Source: Bretschneidera sinensis (taxonomy: Eukaryota > Streptophyta > Magnoliopsida > Brassicales > Akaniaceae). From it: 64,000 bases of DNA. Shown here one piece after another: positions 1-12,749 of the stretch (the first letter of the stretch is position 1; each line of letters begins with the position of its first letter). The stretch is from assembly GCA_023935145.1 (NCBI GenBank), contig CM043703.1, forward strand, positions 23,261,727 to 23,325,726. Reading direction: 5' to 3'. A program made the position numbers and the translations under genes. The notes beneath the pieces were generated by a model. It saw only the letters and a list, made by a program, of their open reading frames with translations. It made no database searches and was not told the origin of the DNA.

Positions 1-937
1 ACCAGAAATGGTAGACCTAGAGAAGAAGAAGTATAAGAGGTTCATAGATGATCTATGTTTTAAGATTTAATGAATTAGGTTGGATTGGTGGATATAACAC
101 TTTAGATTGAGAAGGATGTGATGGAAATTAGAGGTAGGAGAAATTGGCGGAAGAGGTCTAGATTTAAGGAACCCAGAGGTGATACTAGTATGAATGTGCA
201 AGGTGGGAGACCACCCAGCGGAGGCGTTCCATGTCACAGGGAACTGAAGTTCAAAGTCAGAGGCAAGCAGGATCTGTTACTTCTGAAACTCAGAATACAA
301 TCGATGGGACCCTTAGATTTGTGAGACAGGTTATAGGAACTGGGAGTCATAGTAGAGGAAACAAGTATGCCACCAAGGGGAAGTGGTAATCTGATATATG
401 ATTGAGAGACATAAGTTTGTCATAGATATATTCAGATAAGATATTTATTCCAGAATTTTCAAAATTTGAAGTGCTTTATGTGTAGAGAATGTAGACATAT
501 CAATGTTGGTTGATCTTGGTACAATCCATTATTTTGCATCCAGTATTCATATAAAGTATATTGAAATGTGTATTAGTCCTTTGATGCAAAATATTTTTGT
601 TGAAGTTCCCACTAGAGATAGAGTGATAATCATAAATGTTTACAAGGGTTGTGTGACTCATATCAGTGATAGAGAATCTGAAGCTAATTTATTATCTTTG
701 AATATGATATAATTTCATTTAATTTTGAGAATGAATTGGTTGTCGACATATTAGGCTTGGATTGATTGTTCCAGAAAGAAGGTAGCGTTCAAGATATGGA
801 CATGGGGAGTTTAATTTTCAGTGAGACATAAGATACTCTCGAACTATGCTCTGACTATTAGTAGATGGTTGAAGAAAGGATGTGAAGAGTATTTGGCATA
901 CTTAATGGATTCTAGAACGGAAAATAGGAAGTTAGAA
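1..937 (+). pseudogene. Gag C-terminus and protease remnant of the gypsy element
   Basis: Short, broken reading frames cover the end of gag and the aspartic protease. Near position 10 the frame reads EMVDLEKKKYKRF, in the style of a gypsy gag helix. The stretch 503-712 reads MLVDLGTIHYFASS. This lines up with the retroviral-type protease active site (D-S/T-G-A-T-H-x-F-x-S in the family), but here the site reads DLG and the conserved Ala is lost. No zinc knuckle was found. After about 720 the link toward RT is full of stops and is then cut by the inserted element at 943. Confidence 0.6.
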
Positions 938-942
938 TAAAT
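938..942. repeat. Target site duplication TAAAT, left copy
   Basis: TAAAT directly before TGATGTGCAAA. The same five bases follow the right end of the element at 3917-3921. This defines the 943-3916 insertion as one transposition event. Confidence 0.85.
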
Positions 943-1905
943 TGATGTGCAAATTTTAAATGCTCGCAAGTGTACGAATCACAAATAGTATTGCGATGAG
1001 TTTACTCTCGATGTCGATCTCTCAAGGAATTGCAATGGTTTAAATCCTAAATTACTTTCTTAAAATTACTAAAACAAACTCTGAAATTAAATCCTAAACA
1101 CTCTAATTAAAAGATTAGTGAAGAGAAAACTGAAAATAAAAACAATTAAGTAAATTAAACAAAATGAATTATGAAGAGACGAGTATAATCAATGAGAATA
1201 ATTGAGAGTTTAGCTTGTTATCCAATCATGAATTGGAACATCTGGTGAATATAAAGAATTAATCAACGTCCAAGATTATTGGTATTTCTGCTAAGACTAG
1301 AGAATGCCATTGATCGTGTTTATTCTCAATTTATAACTAATTAATTAAATCCCATGGATCGTGTTCATCAATTAATTACTTAAATTAAGTATAAGGAAAA
1401 TGCAACCACCTAAATCACAATTTTATTTGAATCCTTGATTTAAATTCCTATTCAAGAAAGCTTAATTAGGTCTAGATGATTTGTCCTCAACCTAATCTCA
1501 AATATTAACCTTGACTATCAATTATAGATGACTAATTCACAAGCAATAATCAAAGGTATGAAGGATATTGAATAAGAAATAATCTGAAAAATTTCATAAA
1601 ACTAAATCCACCAAAATATCCAAAACAATCAAGGCAGCTAAGTGAAACGCACAACAATACGTTCAGCCGCTCATGTTTAAATCCCAATCACATAATTCAA
1701 ATACTAGAGTTACAAGCATATTGAAGGACAAAAAGAGCAAAGATACAATTTCTTCCTGAATTACAAGATGAATCCTCTAAGTATTGAAGCGATTGATCGT
1801 CATCTTCAATCTCTTGATAAGCCATCTTGATGAAAGAAACCGTCACCTCCTTCAATCTCCCAAAACTCCTCTTGATAATATCTCTCCAAGAACTGCAGTT
1901 GTCTC
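943..1905 (-). repeat. Truncated 3' LTR of the nested Athila-like element
   Basis: About 960 bp that aligns closely, base by base with small differences, to 2198-3150. Both copies start TGATGTGCAAATTTTAAATG. Similarity fades after CTCCAAGA(A/G)CTG, where copy 1 passes into leader-type DNA (1910-2197) and copy 2 continues to its TATA region and the true LTR end. The right part of this LTR and nearly all of the internal region are therefore missing, which fits an internal deletion or illegitimate recombination. Confidence 0.75.
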
Positions 1906-2174
1906 CCTTAGCCTATAGATGTTGTCTATTGCTGGCACTAGATTTCTCCATTGGGATCTTCTACCGTGCATATACCTGAAGAAAACAAAAGAAAAATTAA
2001 GCTACAAGGAATCAAGAGAGCAAACATCAAGAAACAAATTAATGCCAATTTAAATCAAGAAAATCAAGAAGCAAATAAAGAAAATTTGACGAAATAAAAA
2101 TTACACCTAAAGAAAGAAAAAAAATAAAATAAAAATAAAAACAAAGAAAATACCTAAAGAATTAAATGCCAATT

Positions 2175-2193
2175 CCCCGACAATGCCGCCCAA
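2175..2193 (-). other. Primer-binding-site-like sequence
   Basis: On the minus strand this reads TGGGCGGCATTGTCGGGG, three to five bases inside the LTR end. It resembles the tRNA-Asp-type primer site used by Athila elements (TGGCGCCGTTGCCGGGG in the family), with several mismatches. Its place beside the LTR fixes the minus orientation. Confidence 0.55.
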
Positions 2194-2197
2194 AACT

Positions 2198-3916
2198 TGA
2201 TGTGCAAATTTTAAATGCTCGCAAGTGCACAAATTACAAAAAGTATTGCGACGAGTTTACTCTCAAGGTCGATCTCTCAAGGAATTTTAGTGGTTTAAAT
2301 CCTAAATTACTTTTTGACAATTACTAAAACAAACTCTAAAATTAAATCCTAAACACTCTAATTAAAAGATTGGTGAAGAGAAAATTGAAATAAAAAACAA
2401 TTAAGTAAATTAAACAAAACGAATTATGAAGTGATGAGTATAATCAATGAGAACAATTGGGAGTTTAACTTGCTATACAATCATGAATTGGAACATTTGG
2501 TGAATATAAAGAATTAATCAACATCCAAGATTATTGGTATTTCCGAAGACTAGAGAATGTCATTGATCGTGTTTATTCTCAATTTATAACTAATTAATTA
2601 AATCCCATGGATCATGTTCATCAATTAATTAGTTAAATTAAGTATAAAGAAAACGCAACCACCTAAATCATAATTTGATTTGAATCCTGATTTAAATTTC
2701 TATTCGAGAAAGCTTAATTAGGTCTAGATGATTTGTCCTCAACCTAATACCAAATATTAACCTTGACTATCAATAATAGATGGTCAATCCACAAGCAATA
2801 ATCAAAAGTATGAAGGATATTGAATAAGAAATAATCTGGAAAATTTCATAAAACTAAATCCACCAAAATATCCAAAACAATCAAGGCAGTTAAGCCAAAC
2901 GCCTAACAATGCGTTCAGCCGCTCATGTTTAAATCCCAATCACAAAATTCAAATACTAGGGTTACAAGCATATTGAAGGACAAAAGGAGCAAAGATAGAA
3001 TTTCTTTCCAAATTATAAGATGAATCCTCAAAGTCTTGAAAGCGATTAATCGTTGTCTTCAATCTCTTGATAAGCCGTCTTGATGAAAGAAACTGTCTTC
3101 TCCTTTAGTCTCCCAAAACTCCTCTTGATAATATCTCTCCAAGAGCTGTCATCATCTCCCCATTCTCTGAGTCTAAAATTCCTATATATAGCTGTATGGA
3201 GATGGCTTTGTAGACAGAAAAGTCACCCTAGGGTTTCTGTTCAGGCCGTGTGGTTCTGCTACTGTCTATGCCATGTGTTTGCTGCTATCTAGGCCAGGTT
3301 TCTGCTGTCTAAAACTGGCCTGGTTGTGCTACTTTCCAGCCCATGCAAATCCCAAAAAAATCAGAATTAATAGCTCATTCACTTCTGTCATGCTGAAATC
3401 ACACACAGCCTGACCTTTATCTACTAAAACTGCCATAACTTTCTCTAGAAAAATCATATTTAAGAGCCATGAAATTATCCAGAAAATAGACATCCGGATT
3501 TTTCAAGCACATATAGCTCATTTCCTGGTTCTTCCTTAATCAATACAGTTTAATCCGCAAAAATCACTTCTGTCGTGCTGAAATCACGCACAGCCTGACC
3601 TTTGTCTACTAAAACTGCCATAAATTTCTCTAGAAAAATCATATTTATGAGCCGTAAAATTCTCCATTAAATAGACATCCAGATCTTTCTAAGAATATAT
3701 GTCTTATCTCCTGGTTCTTTGTGAATCAATACAGTTTAATCCAAAAAAATGACTAATCTGTATGGATAATTTTGGCAATTTAGTGAAACTCTTTTCCAAG
3801 TGCTTGTGAACCTATAAAACAATGAAAAAAAACTCAAAGTAACAAAATCCTAAGCTAAAAATATAAATACATACTTGAAAAACATACAAAATACTAGGAC
3901 AAATATTCATTCATCA
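2198..3916 (-). repeat. 5' LTR of the nested Athila-like element
   Basis: A 1,719-bp LTR. In element orientation it begins TGATGAATGAATATTTG and ends TTTGCACATCA, so it has the usual TG...CA ends. A TATA-like run (TATATATAG, plus-strand positions about 3182-3191) lies inside it. The part 3320-3760 contains an internal direct repeat of about 180 bp, anchored by CACTTCTGTC(A/G)TGCTGAAATC. Confidence 0.75.
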
Positions 3917-3921
3917 TAAAT

Positions 3922-6590
3922 CTTAGTAGTGATAGATTTTTCTGATGCATTTCTTGATGAGTTGTCTAGGTTGCCTCCTAGTAGGGAGATTAAATTTCTC
4001 TATTGATGTGATACCAGGTTCATCACATATATCTAATAGTACCCAACAGAATGACACCCATTGAGTTAAGAGAATTGAAAGTTCAAAAATTTTTAGATAA
4101 ACAATTTATTGGACCTAATGTATTTGGGGAGCCCCTGTGTTGTTCGTGAAGAAGGAAGATGAAATGATAAGAGTGTGTATAAACTATAAATAATTGAACG
4201 AGAACAAATATCTTTTACCTAGGATAAATGAATTGTTTGAGTAGTGCAAAGAGTAAGTGTTTTCTAAGATAAACCTGAGATCAAGTTATCCAATTGAGGA
4301 CAGAGAAGAGAGACGTGCCTAAGACTGCTTTTAGGACACGTTATGGTCATAAGCTTTTTGTGATGTCATCTGGATTAACTAATATTCCAGAAACATTCAT
4401 GGACTTGATTAATAGATTGTTTAAACTATATCTTAACAAGTTTATGGTTGTATTTGACTTTCTAATATAATCTAAGAAGGAAGAACAACATGTGAAACAT
4501 TAGACAGTGTGTTGGAGATTCTGAGAAAAGAAAAATTATATGCAAAGTTCTCAAGTGTGAGTGTTGGTTGAATGAAATAACTTTCTTGGAACATGTAATA
4601 TCGGGAAATGGCAAAACAGTTGATCCACAAAAGGTAGAGGCAATGTTAAGTTGGGAGAGACCAACTAATGTGACTAAGATTAGAATCTTCTTGGGGTTAG
4701 CTGGTTATTAAAGAAGATTCTTTCAGAAATTTTCTATTATTGTAATATTGTTGAATATACTGACCAAGAAAGAGGTGAGATTTGTATGGTGAGGGAAGTG
4801 TGAGAAAAATTTTCCAATTACTAAAGAAGAAATTGACTACAGCTCCAGTATTGGTGTTTCATTCTGGTGATGAAGAATTTGTGGTGTATAGTGATACATC
4901 ACATCAATGATTGGGATATGTGTAATATAGGAAAGTTGTGGCCTATACTTCTAGGCAATTGCAGATTCATGATAGAAATTACCCTACACATGACTTATAA
5001 TTGGCTGATATAATGTTTACTTTAAAGATTGGAGACATCATCTGTATGGAGCCACTTGTGAGATATTCATGGGTTATAAGAGTTTGACATACTTACCTAC
5101 CCAGAGAGAGTTGAATTTGAGGCAAATATGGTGGATGGAGTTGATTGGTGACTATGATTATACAATTCACTATCATCTAGAAAAAAAATGTGAAGGTGAT
5201 AACTAATGCATTGAGTAGAAAATCTACAAGAAGGTTAACTGTTATTGGGAGTCTTGATGTGAAATTGATGATAGATTTAAGAAAGATAAGAATGAAGTTG
5301 AATAACAGTGATAGAGGATCATGGTTAACAAATATGGTTGTACAGTCATCCATAGTAAAATGCTTTAGAGATGCAAGGTAGAGATGAAGAGATAGAAAAG
5401 ATTAAGCATTGATTGCTTACTAGAAAGCATTTTAAGTTCAATTTTTTTTTTGAAATGAGGGTATTTTGCTATTGGAACATGGAAATTGTGTTCCCAATGA
5501 TGCAGAGTTGAGAAAGAAGATATTGAAAAAGGTACATGATGATATATATTCGATGTACCCGAGTAACAATAAGATGTATAGAGGATTGAGACAGAATTTC
5601 TGGTGGTCAGGATTGAAGAAGGATGTAGCTGAGATTGTGAGGTTGTATGGAGCACCGTTAAGCATAGTGTCAAATAGAGATTCTAGATTTACATCTTGTT
5701 TTGGAGAGAATTTCAGAAAGCCACGGGTACATAGTTACAATTTAATATAATTTTTTATGCTCAGATAGAAATGATTATTAGAATACTAGAAGATATATCA
5801 AGGGCAAATGTGATGAGTTTTTCAATAAGTTGGGGTGCTTACATGCCATCGATTGAAATTACTTATAAATAAGTTGGGGTGCTTACATGCCATCGATTGA
5901 AATTACTTATAATAATCAGTTTCAAACTAGTATTGGGATGGCACCGATTAAGACATTGTATGGTAGGAGATGTAGAACCCTATATGTTGGGAAGAAGTGG
6001 GAGAGAGAAATATATTTGGTCCATCAATTACTGAGTTAACAACTAAGAGGATCAAACTGGTTAGAGAGAACCGTAAAGTAGCACAGAGTAGACCAAATAG
6101 CTATGCTGATAATAAAAGAAAACCTCTTGAGTTTCAAGTAGGTGATTAGCTGTATTGAAAAATATCTCAATGAATAGGTGTATTGAGATTTAAACAGAAA
6201 AGGAAAGCTGAATCCGAGGTATGTGGGACCCAATGAGGTTGTTGAGGAAGGTAGGCTAGTTGTGAGTAGCCTGGTTTTGCCTCCAGAATTAAAACATTTA
6301 TGTAATGTATTTCATGTTTCATATTTAAGAAAGTGTTGACATGATGAATATTATAATATTTCGAGCTAAGCTATAGAAATTCAGAAAGATTGGGCTTATA
6401 CACAAGTACCAGTGAGAATTTTATACAGAAAGAACAAGTCTTGTGTAATAAAATAATTGCATTAGTTCAAGTTCTGTGACGGAATAAGGATGTCGAAGAG
6501 ATTACTTGAAAGCATGAGACAACTATGAAGAAATATTATTCACAATTGCTTTCTTGATTAGGTAAAGAAATTTCGGAAACGAAATTTTTA
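3922..6590 (+). pseudogene. Gypsy pol remnant: RT, RNase H, integrase, chromodomain-like tail
   Basis: The RT region (about 4035-4740) shows MTPIELRELK, then [20 protein letters not shown] and a degraded catalytic area (FMVVFDFLI in place of the F-x-D-D strand). RNase H ends with the VITNALSRKS motif near 5193-5225. The integrase zinc-binding and core region (5466-5750) joins NFWWSGLKKDVAEIVRLYG to APLSIVSNRDSRF, so the segment that should hold the first catalytic Asp is deleted. A 44-bp tandem duplication lies at 5825-5912. A chromovirus-like tail (LPPELKHLCNVFHVSYLRK) follows near 6280. Stops occur in every domain. Confidence 0.8.
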
Positions 6591-6605
6591 TAAGGTGGGT
6601 AGAAT

Positions 6606-8817
6606 TATAATACCCATATTTGTAAAGTAAGGGTAAATAAGTAATTTAATAAATATAGTAAGGGTAAAGAAGTAATTTAATAAATACGACATGAAATTAA
6701 AATAAAATATATGTGAAAGGTTTATTCTTATTTGAATAAAACAATTCTTAAAAAAATGGACACGTGGAGGTGTAGTTACAAAGAAATGGAAAAAAAAAAA
6801 ATCGTGAATAGTATAAAGAAAAGGAAGAGAGAAAAAAAAGATCTTTTCAAAAAAAAAAAAAAAGAAGGGAGGAAACGTGGTAGCAGGTGTTGCTACCTGC
6901 TGCCAAGTTAAAATTGAAGGATTTGCATGTTTAACGCCTGGCTTTTTCGTGGCAGCATGTGTTGGACGGGGAGGGGGGGGGGGACAGATGAGTTTTTTTT
7001 TTTTTTTTCCTTATAAATACTTTAAGTTTTTCTTTCTTTTATTTATTTCATTTCCAAATCCTGTTTGGTTTTTTCCTTTTACAATTCAAACTATTCTATT
7101 TTTCTAAACACTTGAGGACCGAAAGAAAGGTTGAAAGAGCAAAATTTTGAAAAGGTTTACGGAAGAATTTTATAGAGAACTACGGGGAGCTCTAAGAAAA
7201 ACAGGATGTAATAATGTGAAGTTTATTTTTTTAATTTTAGCATAAATGAAATTTTCCAGAGTTCAAAGTGGGAATTTTTAAAGGGTGTAAATTATGGAAG
7301 AATTGAAGAAATAATTAGAATTTTTAATATAAATATTATATTAGGTGTTGATGGTCAGCAACCGGGGGAAATTGCTGAGAGGAGCAGGAAAAGCATGGAG
7401 GTGATCCACAGGTAGCCCTAAGTGCTACCTGGTGAGTTAGATTTATTTTAAGTAATCTAGATAAAAATGAAATATCTAGTAATAATATTAAAATAAATTA
7501 TTAGCTTAGGCTTGGTGGTAGATGAAAAATTGATTGATAGGTATGATAGGAATTTTGGACATGTAGAAAATTATTATGTGAGAAATAATATTTTTGGAAT
7601 AATAAGTTGATTTAATAATAAAAGTGATAAGTGAAATTCTTGATGAGCTATGGTTAATGTTTTGATACAAATTATAAGGAGATGAAATTTTGTGGATCTT
7701 GACAAGCTATGATGGATGATTTGATGTGATTTATGATGAGAGGAATTTAGTGAAATTTTTTTTTATATAATTTGAGAATAATCAGGATAGCCAATTTAAA
7801 TATTTGAATTCATGTTTGTTTTTATGTTATTGTTCATATGCGTATTTCATATCATTGTTCATATGCATATGCATTAAATAAAAGAACCGGGAGCGGGCCA
7901 ATCTAATTTAAAAACTGTGATAGCCGGTATATGTTAGAAATAAAGGAAAACCGTGACAACCGGTATATGCTGGAAATAAATGAAAACAATGACAGCCGGT
8001 ATATGTTGAAAATAAAAGAACCAAGAGGGGGCCGGTCTAAGATAAAAACATGTCGACATGTGGGAAGACGTTCCCTAATAATAATTCATGCATTGCATTT
8101 GTTTTAAATACTGATTGCATTACTGAAATGTTGAAGTGTTGTTTGTTATTGTGAATTTTATTTATAGGTGAATGAGTCTCACAGAGTGACAGTTATGGTG
8201 GGAAAGAAACATAGAATTATGATAAGATAAGAACCATCTAAATGGTAGACTTTATGCTGTGAACCTTATTACGAGGTAATTATGAGGCAATTGATGGTCT
8301 TAAGGTGAACCAATATATAAGAAGAAGAGATTGATAGAGAACGAGACTTATGATATGGGTAGTGATAGTAGAATGCTATTATCAAGTTATGTTGAGATAT
8401 GATTGATTAAATATTGAAATACCATTTATACAAATTGAATATTTCTAGTAAATTTAATTCACTGAGCTTGTGAAGCTCATCCCTCATTGTACAATGATTT
8501 CAGGTAGTAGGCAGGACAGATAATTTGGTAGTTGAGGTTTAGACGAAATCATTTTTTTAAGCCATGTACGTGTCCACATCCTCAGACTAATAAGAAAATA
8601 AAATAAAAATTTATTTGTAAATATTCATGCATATTACGTTGTGTAAAATGTTTAAGTCAATATCATATTGATTTATCTCCCCTGTTGAAGGTTAATGATT
8701 GATGTAAAAGAATTTATGTTAGTATTATTTTTAATGTTACATATATGTATCGTGCTGAGATTTTCAAAATGTAACAACACTATCTCGGGGGTGCTCAACC
8801 CGGGATGGGTCGTTACA
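6606..8817 (+). repeat. 3' LTR of the gypsy chromovirus
   Basis: The LTR starts just after the purine-rich TAAGGTGGGTAGAA (about 6591-6604) with TATAATACCC, a mutated form of TGTAACACCC, and ends GGGTCGTTACA. It is about 2.2 kb long, typical of Del/Tekay elements. It contains poly-purine and poly-T tracts (6790-6860, 6990-7007) and a short array of about 54-bp units at 7885-8040 anchored by GGTATATG(T/C)T. The matching 5' LTR is outside the window. Confidence 0.65.
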
Positions 8818-8879
8818 TATGTGGAGTAGGAAAATTAGGTATGGCATAATCCATGACAACGTCGATTATGTAATTGACA

Positions 8880-9580
8880 ACAATGCTCCAACCCTCCCTT
8901 AGAATCTCACTGATGCTCAAAAAAGAGTTTTCGAGCTATGAAAAATGAATGACAATAAGGTGAAGAGCCTTATGTTGATGGTCGTGGAAGACAATTTAAC
9001 TAAAGTTTTTGAGAATTACAAAACTGCAAAAGAAATGTGGATGGCCATCAAGGAAAAGTATGACACGATTTTTGAGGTGAACATACAACTTCTCTTTCAT
9101 AATTACAACACCTATAGAATGAAGGAGAGTTAAACTGTGATGGACCATTGCAATAAGATTATTGTTATGGCCAAAGGCCTGGAAGGTACTGAAACTCGGA
9201 TTTTAGAGAAAATACTGATGGTTACCACTCTAAATAGTCTATCTCCTTCATTGGACTCTACTGCCACTACTCTTAGATTTAGTGGCACCATTAAGAACAT
9301 AAGTGATTTGTTAGCTATGCTGGCAATTGAACAAGACTTTTTAACCCCCAAAAAAGGATCAGAACTGAACCTTCTGTAACAAGATGAGTTGCGTCTAGCT
9401 CAGTTCAAACCAAAGAACCAGAACCGACAGCTCAACCTTCGGAAGCCCAGTTTCAAATATCTATGACTATAGTACCATACAAGCAAGAAGCTGATTATTC
9501 TTCAGGGTGCTTGTTACAAACGCGATAAATATTGACATTTCAAGTCCAATTTATCGAAAAACAGGCAATGAAATAAGGGT
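8880..9580 (+). pseudogene. Copia gag remnant
   Basis: The frame reads LTDAQKRVFEL, a stop, then KMNDNKVKSLMLMVVEDNLT and YKTAKEMWMAIKEKYDT. This is the UBN2/retrotran-gag type fold found in plant copia gag. It continues in a second frame from 9137 (MMDHCNKIIVMAKGLEGTE and onward) to 9379. A stop at about 9133 separates the two parts. No CCHC zinc knuckle was seen before the protease. Confidence 0.65.
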
Positions 9581-9631
9581 GATTCAAAACGCTCGAAACA
9601 AGAAGGATCTAGCAAACAAGAGTTTGTTAGG

Positions 9632-9960
9632 GTGATCGAGTGCAATGCTGTGGGCACGAATATGAATGGGTGGTGGATTGACTCTGGTGCAACCCACCAT
9701 ATTGCCAAAACAAAGGAAGGGTTATTCGACTACAAAGAGTTGTCCAAAAGGGAACATATGATCTTTATGGGTAATAATACCTACCTGGATGTGGAAGGTA
9801 GTGGGTCTTCCCGATTGGATATTTAGGACAGTATCATAGTCCTCAAGGATATAATATATATGCCCAGGATTAGGCATAATTTAGTTTCTATCCCTGCACA
9901 GTTGAAAAAGGGGCTAAAGGTTAGGTTCTATACAAGAGGATGTCCATTGGAAAGGACAAG
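9632..9960 (+). pseudogene. Copia protease remnant
   Basis: The frame contains WWIDSGATHHIAKTKEGLFD, with the D-S-G-A-T-x-H aspartic protease signature of plant copia elements intact. It is followed by an in-frame stop near 9826 and by MPRIRHNLVSIPAQLKKGL, which matches the family's LxxNLISxxxL segment. The active site survives but the polyprotein does not. Confidence 0.75.
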
Positions 9961-10092
9961 AAAGTTTTTGTTGTGGGCAATTTTGTGCTTAAACATGATT
10001 TGTTTTGTTTACCAGTTGAAAACATTAATAAGAATGATGCAATTTTAAATTATACTTTGTCTCTTGATATTTCTGCATGTGAATTATGACAT

Positions 10093-11200
10093 TTGAGATT
10101 AGGACACCCTAGTAAATCTAAGATGAAACAAATAATTGATATGAATTTTTTACAGTGTCTAACTAATATAAATGCCATGCAATATTGTCAACATTGTTTA
10201 GCTAAAAAAATGACTAAGAAACCTTTTAAAACAGGTCAAAGAGCTAGTCATTTAGAATTAGTACACTCAGACATATGTGGTCCGTTGAGTGTAAAAATTT
10301 ATGTTAATAAGGAATATTTTATTAACTTTATAGATGATTATTCCAATTTTACTTATCTATATCTCATAACCTTCAAATTGGAAGCATTTGAATGTTTTAG
10401 GAGATATAAGATGGAAATAGAAAAACAACTTCGAAGGAATATTAAGATGTTAAGGACTGATAGGGGAGAGGAATACAATCTCAAGAGATTTTGACAACTT
10501 TTGCATATAATATGGAATTATAAGGTATACTACTATGTTTTATATGCCATAATAAAATGGAGTGGCAGAAAAGATAAATAGAACATTATTGAATGTTGTC
10601 ATACTCAAATCTCTCCAAGAGATTTTGGGGAGAGGTTTTGATTACAACAAACTATATATTGAATCGTATTCTCACAAAATCTGTCGAGTCAACACCTTAT
10701 GCGGCCTGGACTGGTCGAAAACCTGACTTAAGTCATCTAAGAAAATGGGGTTGTGTAGTGCATGTTTTGATTCCATCTCAGTTGAGAGATAAATTGGACT
10801 TCAAAACATTGAAATGGGTTTTCTTAGGCTATTCTGAAAGGTCAAAAGGCTATAGGTTTTCTAATAAAGAAAAAGGGGTTATTGAAAGTAGAGATGCTAC
10901 TTTTTTAGAGGATCTAGAGGAAAAGGAACACGTTCAAGAAGATAATGAACCATTATTCATAGCAGATGATGGCTATTACGATGATGTTCCTAAAAATAAC
11001 CTAGAACCAAATTCTATTATGGATGAAGAACCAACACCTATAGCAGAATCAACCATTGGGAGACCACCTTCTCAACCTGTAATTGGCAACAAGAGAGCTA
11101 GAGCACCTCTTGCTTGGATGGACAATTATTATCTATTTTTTTGTGAGCCATCATATGTTTCTGTGGACATAAACATTGAAGAGAGAGTAGATCCCACGAT
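10093..11200 (+). pseudogene. Copia GAG-pre-integrase and integrase remnant
   Basis: The pre-integrase zinc region reads RLGHPSKSKM and later QYCQHCLAKK. The integrase core follows: LVHSDICGPLSV carries the first catalytic Asp, and MLRTDRGEEYNLKRF the second (family form DxGxEF). A stop occurs at about 10492. The third catalytic residue region near 10560 (NGVAEK in the family style) is out of frame. From 10593 the frame runs on through FWGEVLITTNYILNRI and the WGC-x-VHV segment into the linker before RT. Confidence 0.75.
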
Positions 11201-11945
11201 TTTTGCGGAAACGATGAAATCGCAAGAATCAAATTTATGGCTAGATGCCATGAAAGATGAAATTGATTCATTTGAAAGAAATAGAATTTGGGAACTATGT
11301 GATTTGCCTCAGAATAGAAAGTCTATAGGTTGTAAATGTGTGCTTAAAAGGAAATTTTGTGCTGATGGGTCCATTGAAAAATTTAAGGCTCGGTTAGTTG
11401 CCAAAGATTTTACTCAAAAGAGATGAATAGATTTTCAGGAGATATATTCTCCAGTGGAAAAGTTTGCCTCAATCAGAATGATTCTTGCTATTATTGCTTG
11501 TCTTAAGTTGGAATCGTTTCAAATCGATGTCAAGACTGCATCCCTCAACGGAGAGTTGAGTGAGGATATTTATATGGACCAACATGAGATATTTCAAGAA
11601 GAAGGTCAAGAAAACAAAGTTTACAAATTAAAGAAGTCATTATATGGTTTGAAACAATCATCTAAACAGTGGTATCTCAAGTTTCATAAGGTAATATTGC
11701 AACTTGGTTTTGTCCTGAATAAGCTAGATAAATGTGTATATACTTGTAAAAGTGGGAGCAATTTTTCTATATTGTCATTGTATATAGATGACATTCTACT
11801 TGCTAGAAATGACATAGAAATATTAAATAAAACTAAGTTGGAGTTAAGTAATAGATTTGAAACGAAAAATATGGATGAAGCATCATATGTTATAGGAATA
11901 CAAATCCTGAGGGATAAAAAATCTAGAATATTGAGCTTGAATTAA
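11200..11945 (+). pseudogene. Copia reverse transcriptase remnant
   Basis: The RVT_2 type RT reads SNLWLDAMKDEIDSFERNRI, KARLVAKDFTQKR, a stop at about 11424, then FQIDVKTASLNGELSEDIYM and LYGLKQSSKQWYLKFH. The catalytic box is LYIDDILLA, so the Y-x-D-D active site is intact. The family's VKTAFLNG has become VKTASLNG. One nonsense codon lies between the fingers and the palm, and another ends the frame at 11945. Confidence 0.85.
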
Positions 11946-12106
11946 GAAAGGTACTTACTAAAAATCCTTAAGAATTTTGGAATGTAGAATTGCAATCCAG
12001 CACCTACATCCTTGGTTATGAGGCAGAGATTGTCTAAAGACCAGTGTCTTGGAGAGACAAAAGGTTTTAGAAGTACCATATGCTCAAGTAATTTGAAGCT
12101 TGATGT

Positions 12107-12734
12107 ATGTCATGCTATATACTCAACCAAACTTGGTTTGTCAGTAAGTACCAAAGTAATCCCGGCCCAAGTAATTGGGAATCAGTTAAAAAGATATTGA
12201 AGTACTTGAAGGGTACTTTGCATCTTAAATTAGTATATCAAGTTGACATGCTTGAGGTAATTGGTTACTCCGATGCAGATTTCGGAGGGAACAAGGATGA
12301 TGGAAAGTCTACTTTGGGACATTTGTTCATTTTTAGAGGCGCGACTATTTCTTGGGGTATTAAGAAACAAGGATGTGTAGCAAGATATATATATATAGGA
12401 AGCTGAGTACGTAGCCTGTGGCATGGTTGCCATTCATGCAGTCTAGATAAGATGGTTTTTGATAGATTTGAACATAAATCTAATTGAAAGACCAATAGAA
12501 ATTTACTATGATAATCACGAGGCCATTAGTCTAATTTACAGTGGAGCAAATAGCTCGAAAGGTCAACTCATTGAAACACAATATTATTTTATTCATGATA
12601 TTGTGGTGGATAAAAAAGAGGTCAAAGTGTCCTATATATTTGCTAGTGATATGATTGATGGTTCCTTGACGAGGCGTATTCTAGCGGAAAACTTTATCAA
12701 ACACATTAGTTTGATGAGACTAAGGAATATTTGA
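12107..12734 (+). pseudogene. Copia RNase H remnant
   Basis: Two overlapping frames carry the RNase H domain: NPGPSNWESVKKILKYLKGT, then GYSDADFGGNKDDGKSTLG with the conserved Asp, and later EAEYVACG-like sequence around 12395-12420 that is broken by a TATATATA expansion. The last part (12459-12734) reads IYYDNHEAISLI and ends with the family-type FIKHISLMRLRNI tail. It is not a functional enzyme because of the frameshifts. Confidence 0.7.
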
Positions 12735-12749
12735 GTCAAAAAATAGTTT

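Larger units (their letters stand above)
943..3916 (-). mobile_element. Deleted Athila-like LTR element nested in the gypsy pol
   Basis: A 2,974-bp insertion bounded by TGATGTGCAAA on the left and CATTCATCA on the right. It is flanked by the perfect 5-bp duplication TAAAT at 938-942 and 3917-3921. It has a complete LTR at 2198-3916 and a second, partial copy of the same LTR from 943 to about 1905. About 290 bp of leader-like DNA lies between them, and no coding sequence. A primer-binding-site-like stretch sits at 2175-2193 on the minus strand beside the full LTR, so the element reads right to left. The host gypsy frame (LPPSREI) resumes just after the right duplication. Confidence 0.85.
1..8817 (+). 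mobile_element. Degenerate Ty3/gypsy chromovirus (Tekay/Del-like), 3' portion
   Basis: A plus-strand LTR retrotransposon whose 5' end lies before the window. In order it shows gag remnants, a protease fragment, an inserted foreign LTR element (943-3916), then RT, RNase H, integrase and a chromodomain-like tail, followed by a long 3' LTR (6606-8817). Every coding part is broken by stops and frameshifts, so it cannot be autonomous. The lineage call rests on the RT-RNase H-integrase order, the ALSRKS-type RNase H end, the C-terminal tail that resembles chromovirus tails, and the long LTR ending in CGTTACA. A copia remnant follows directly after the LTR. Confidence 0.8.
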
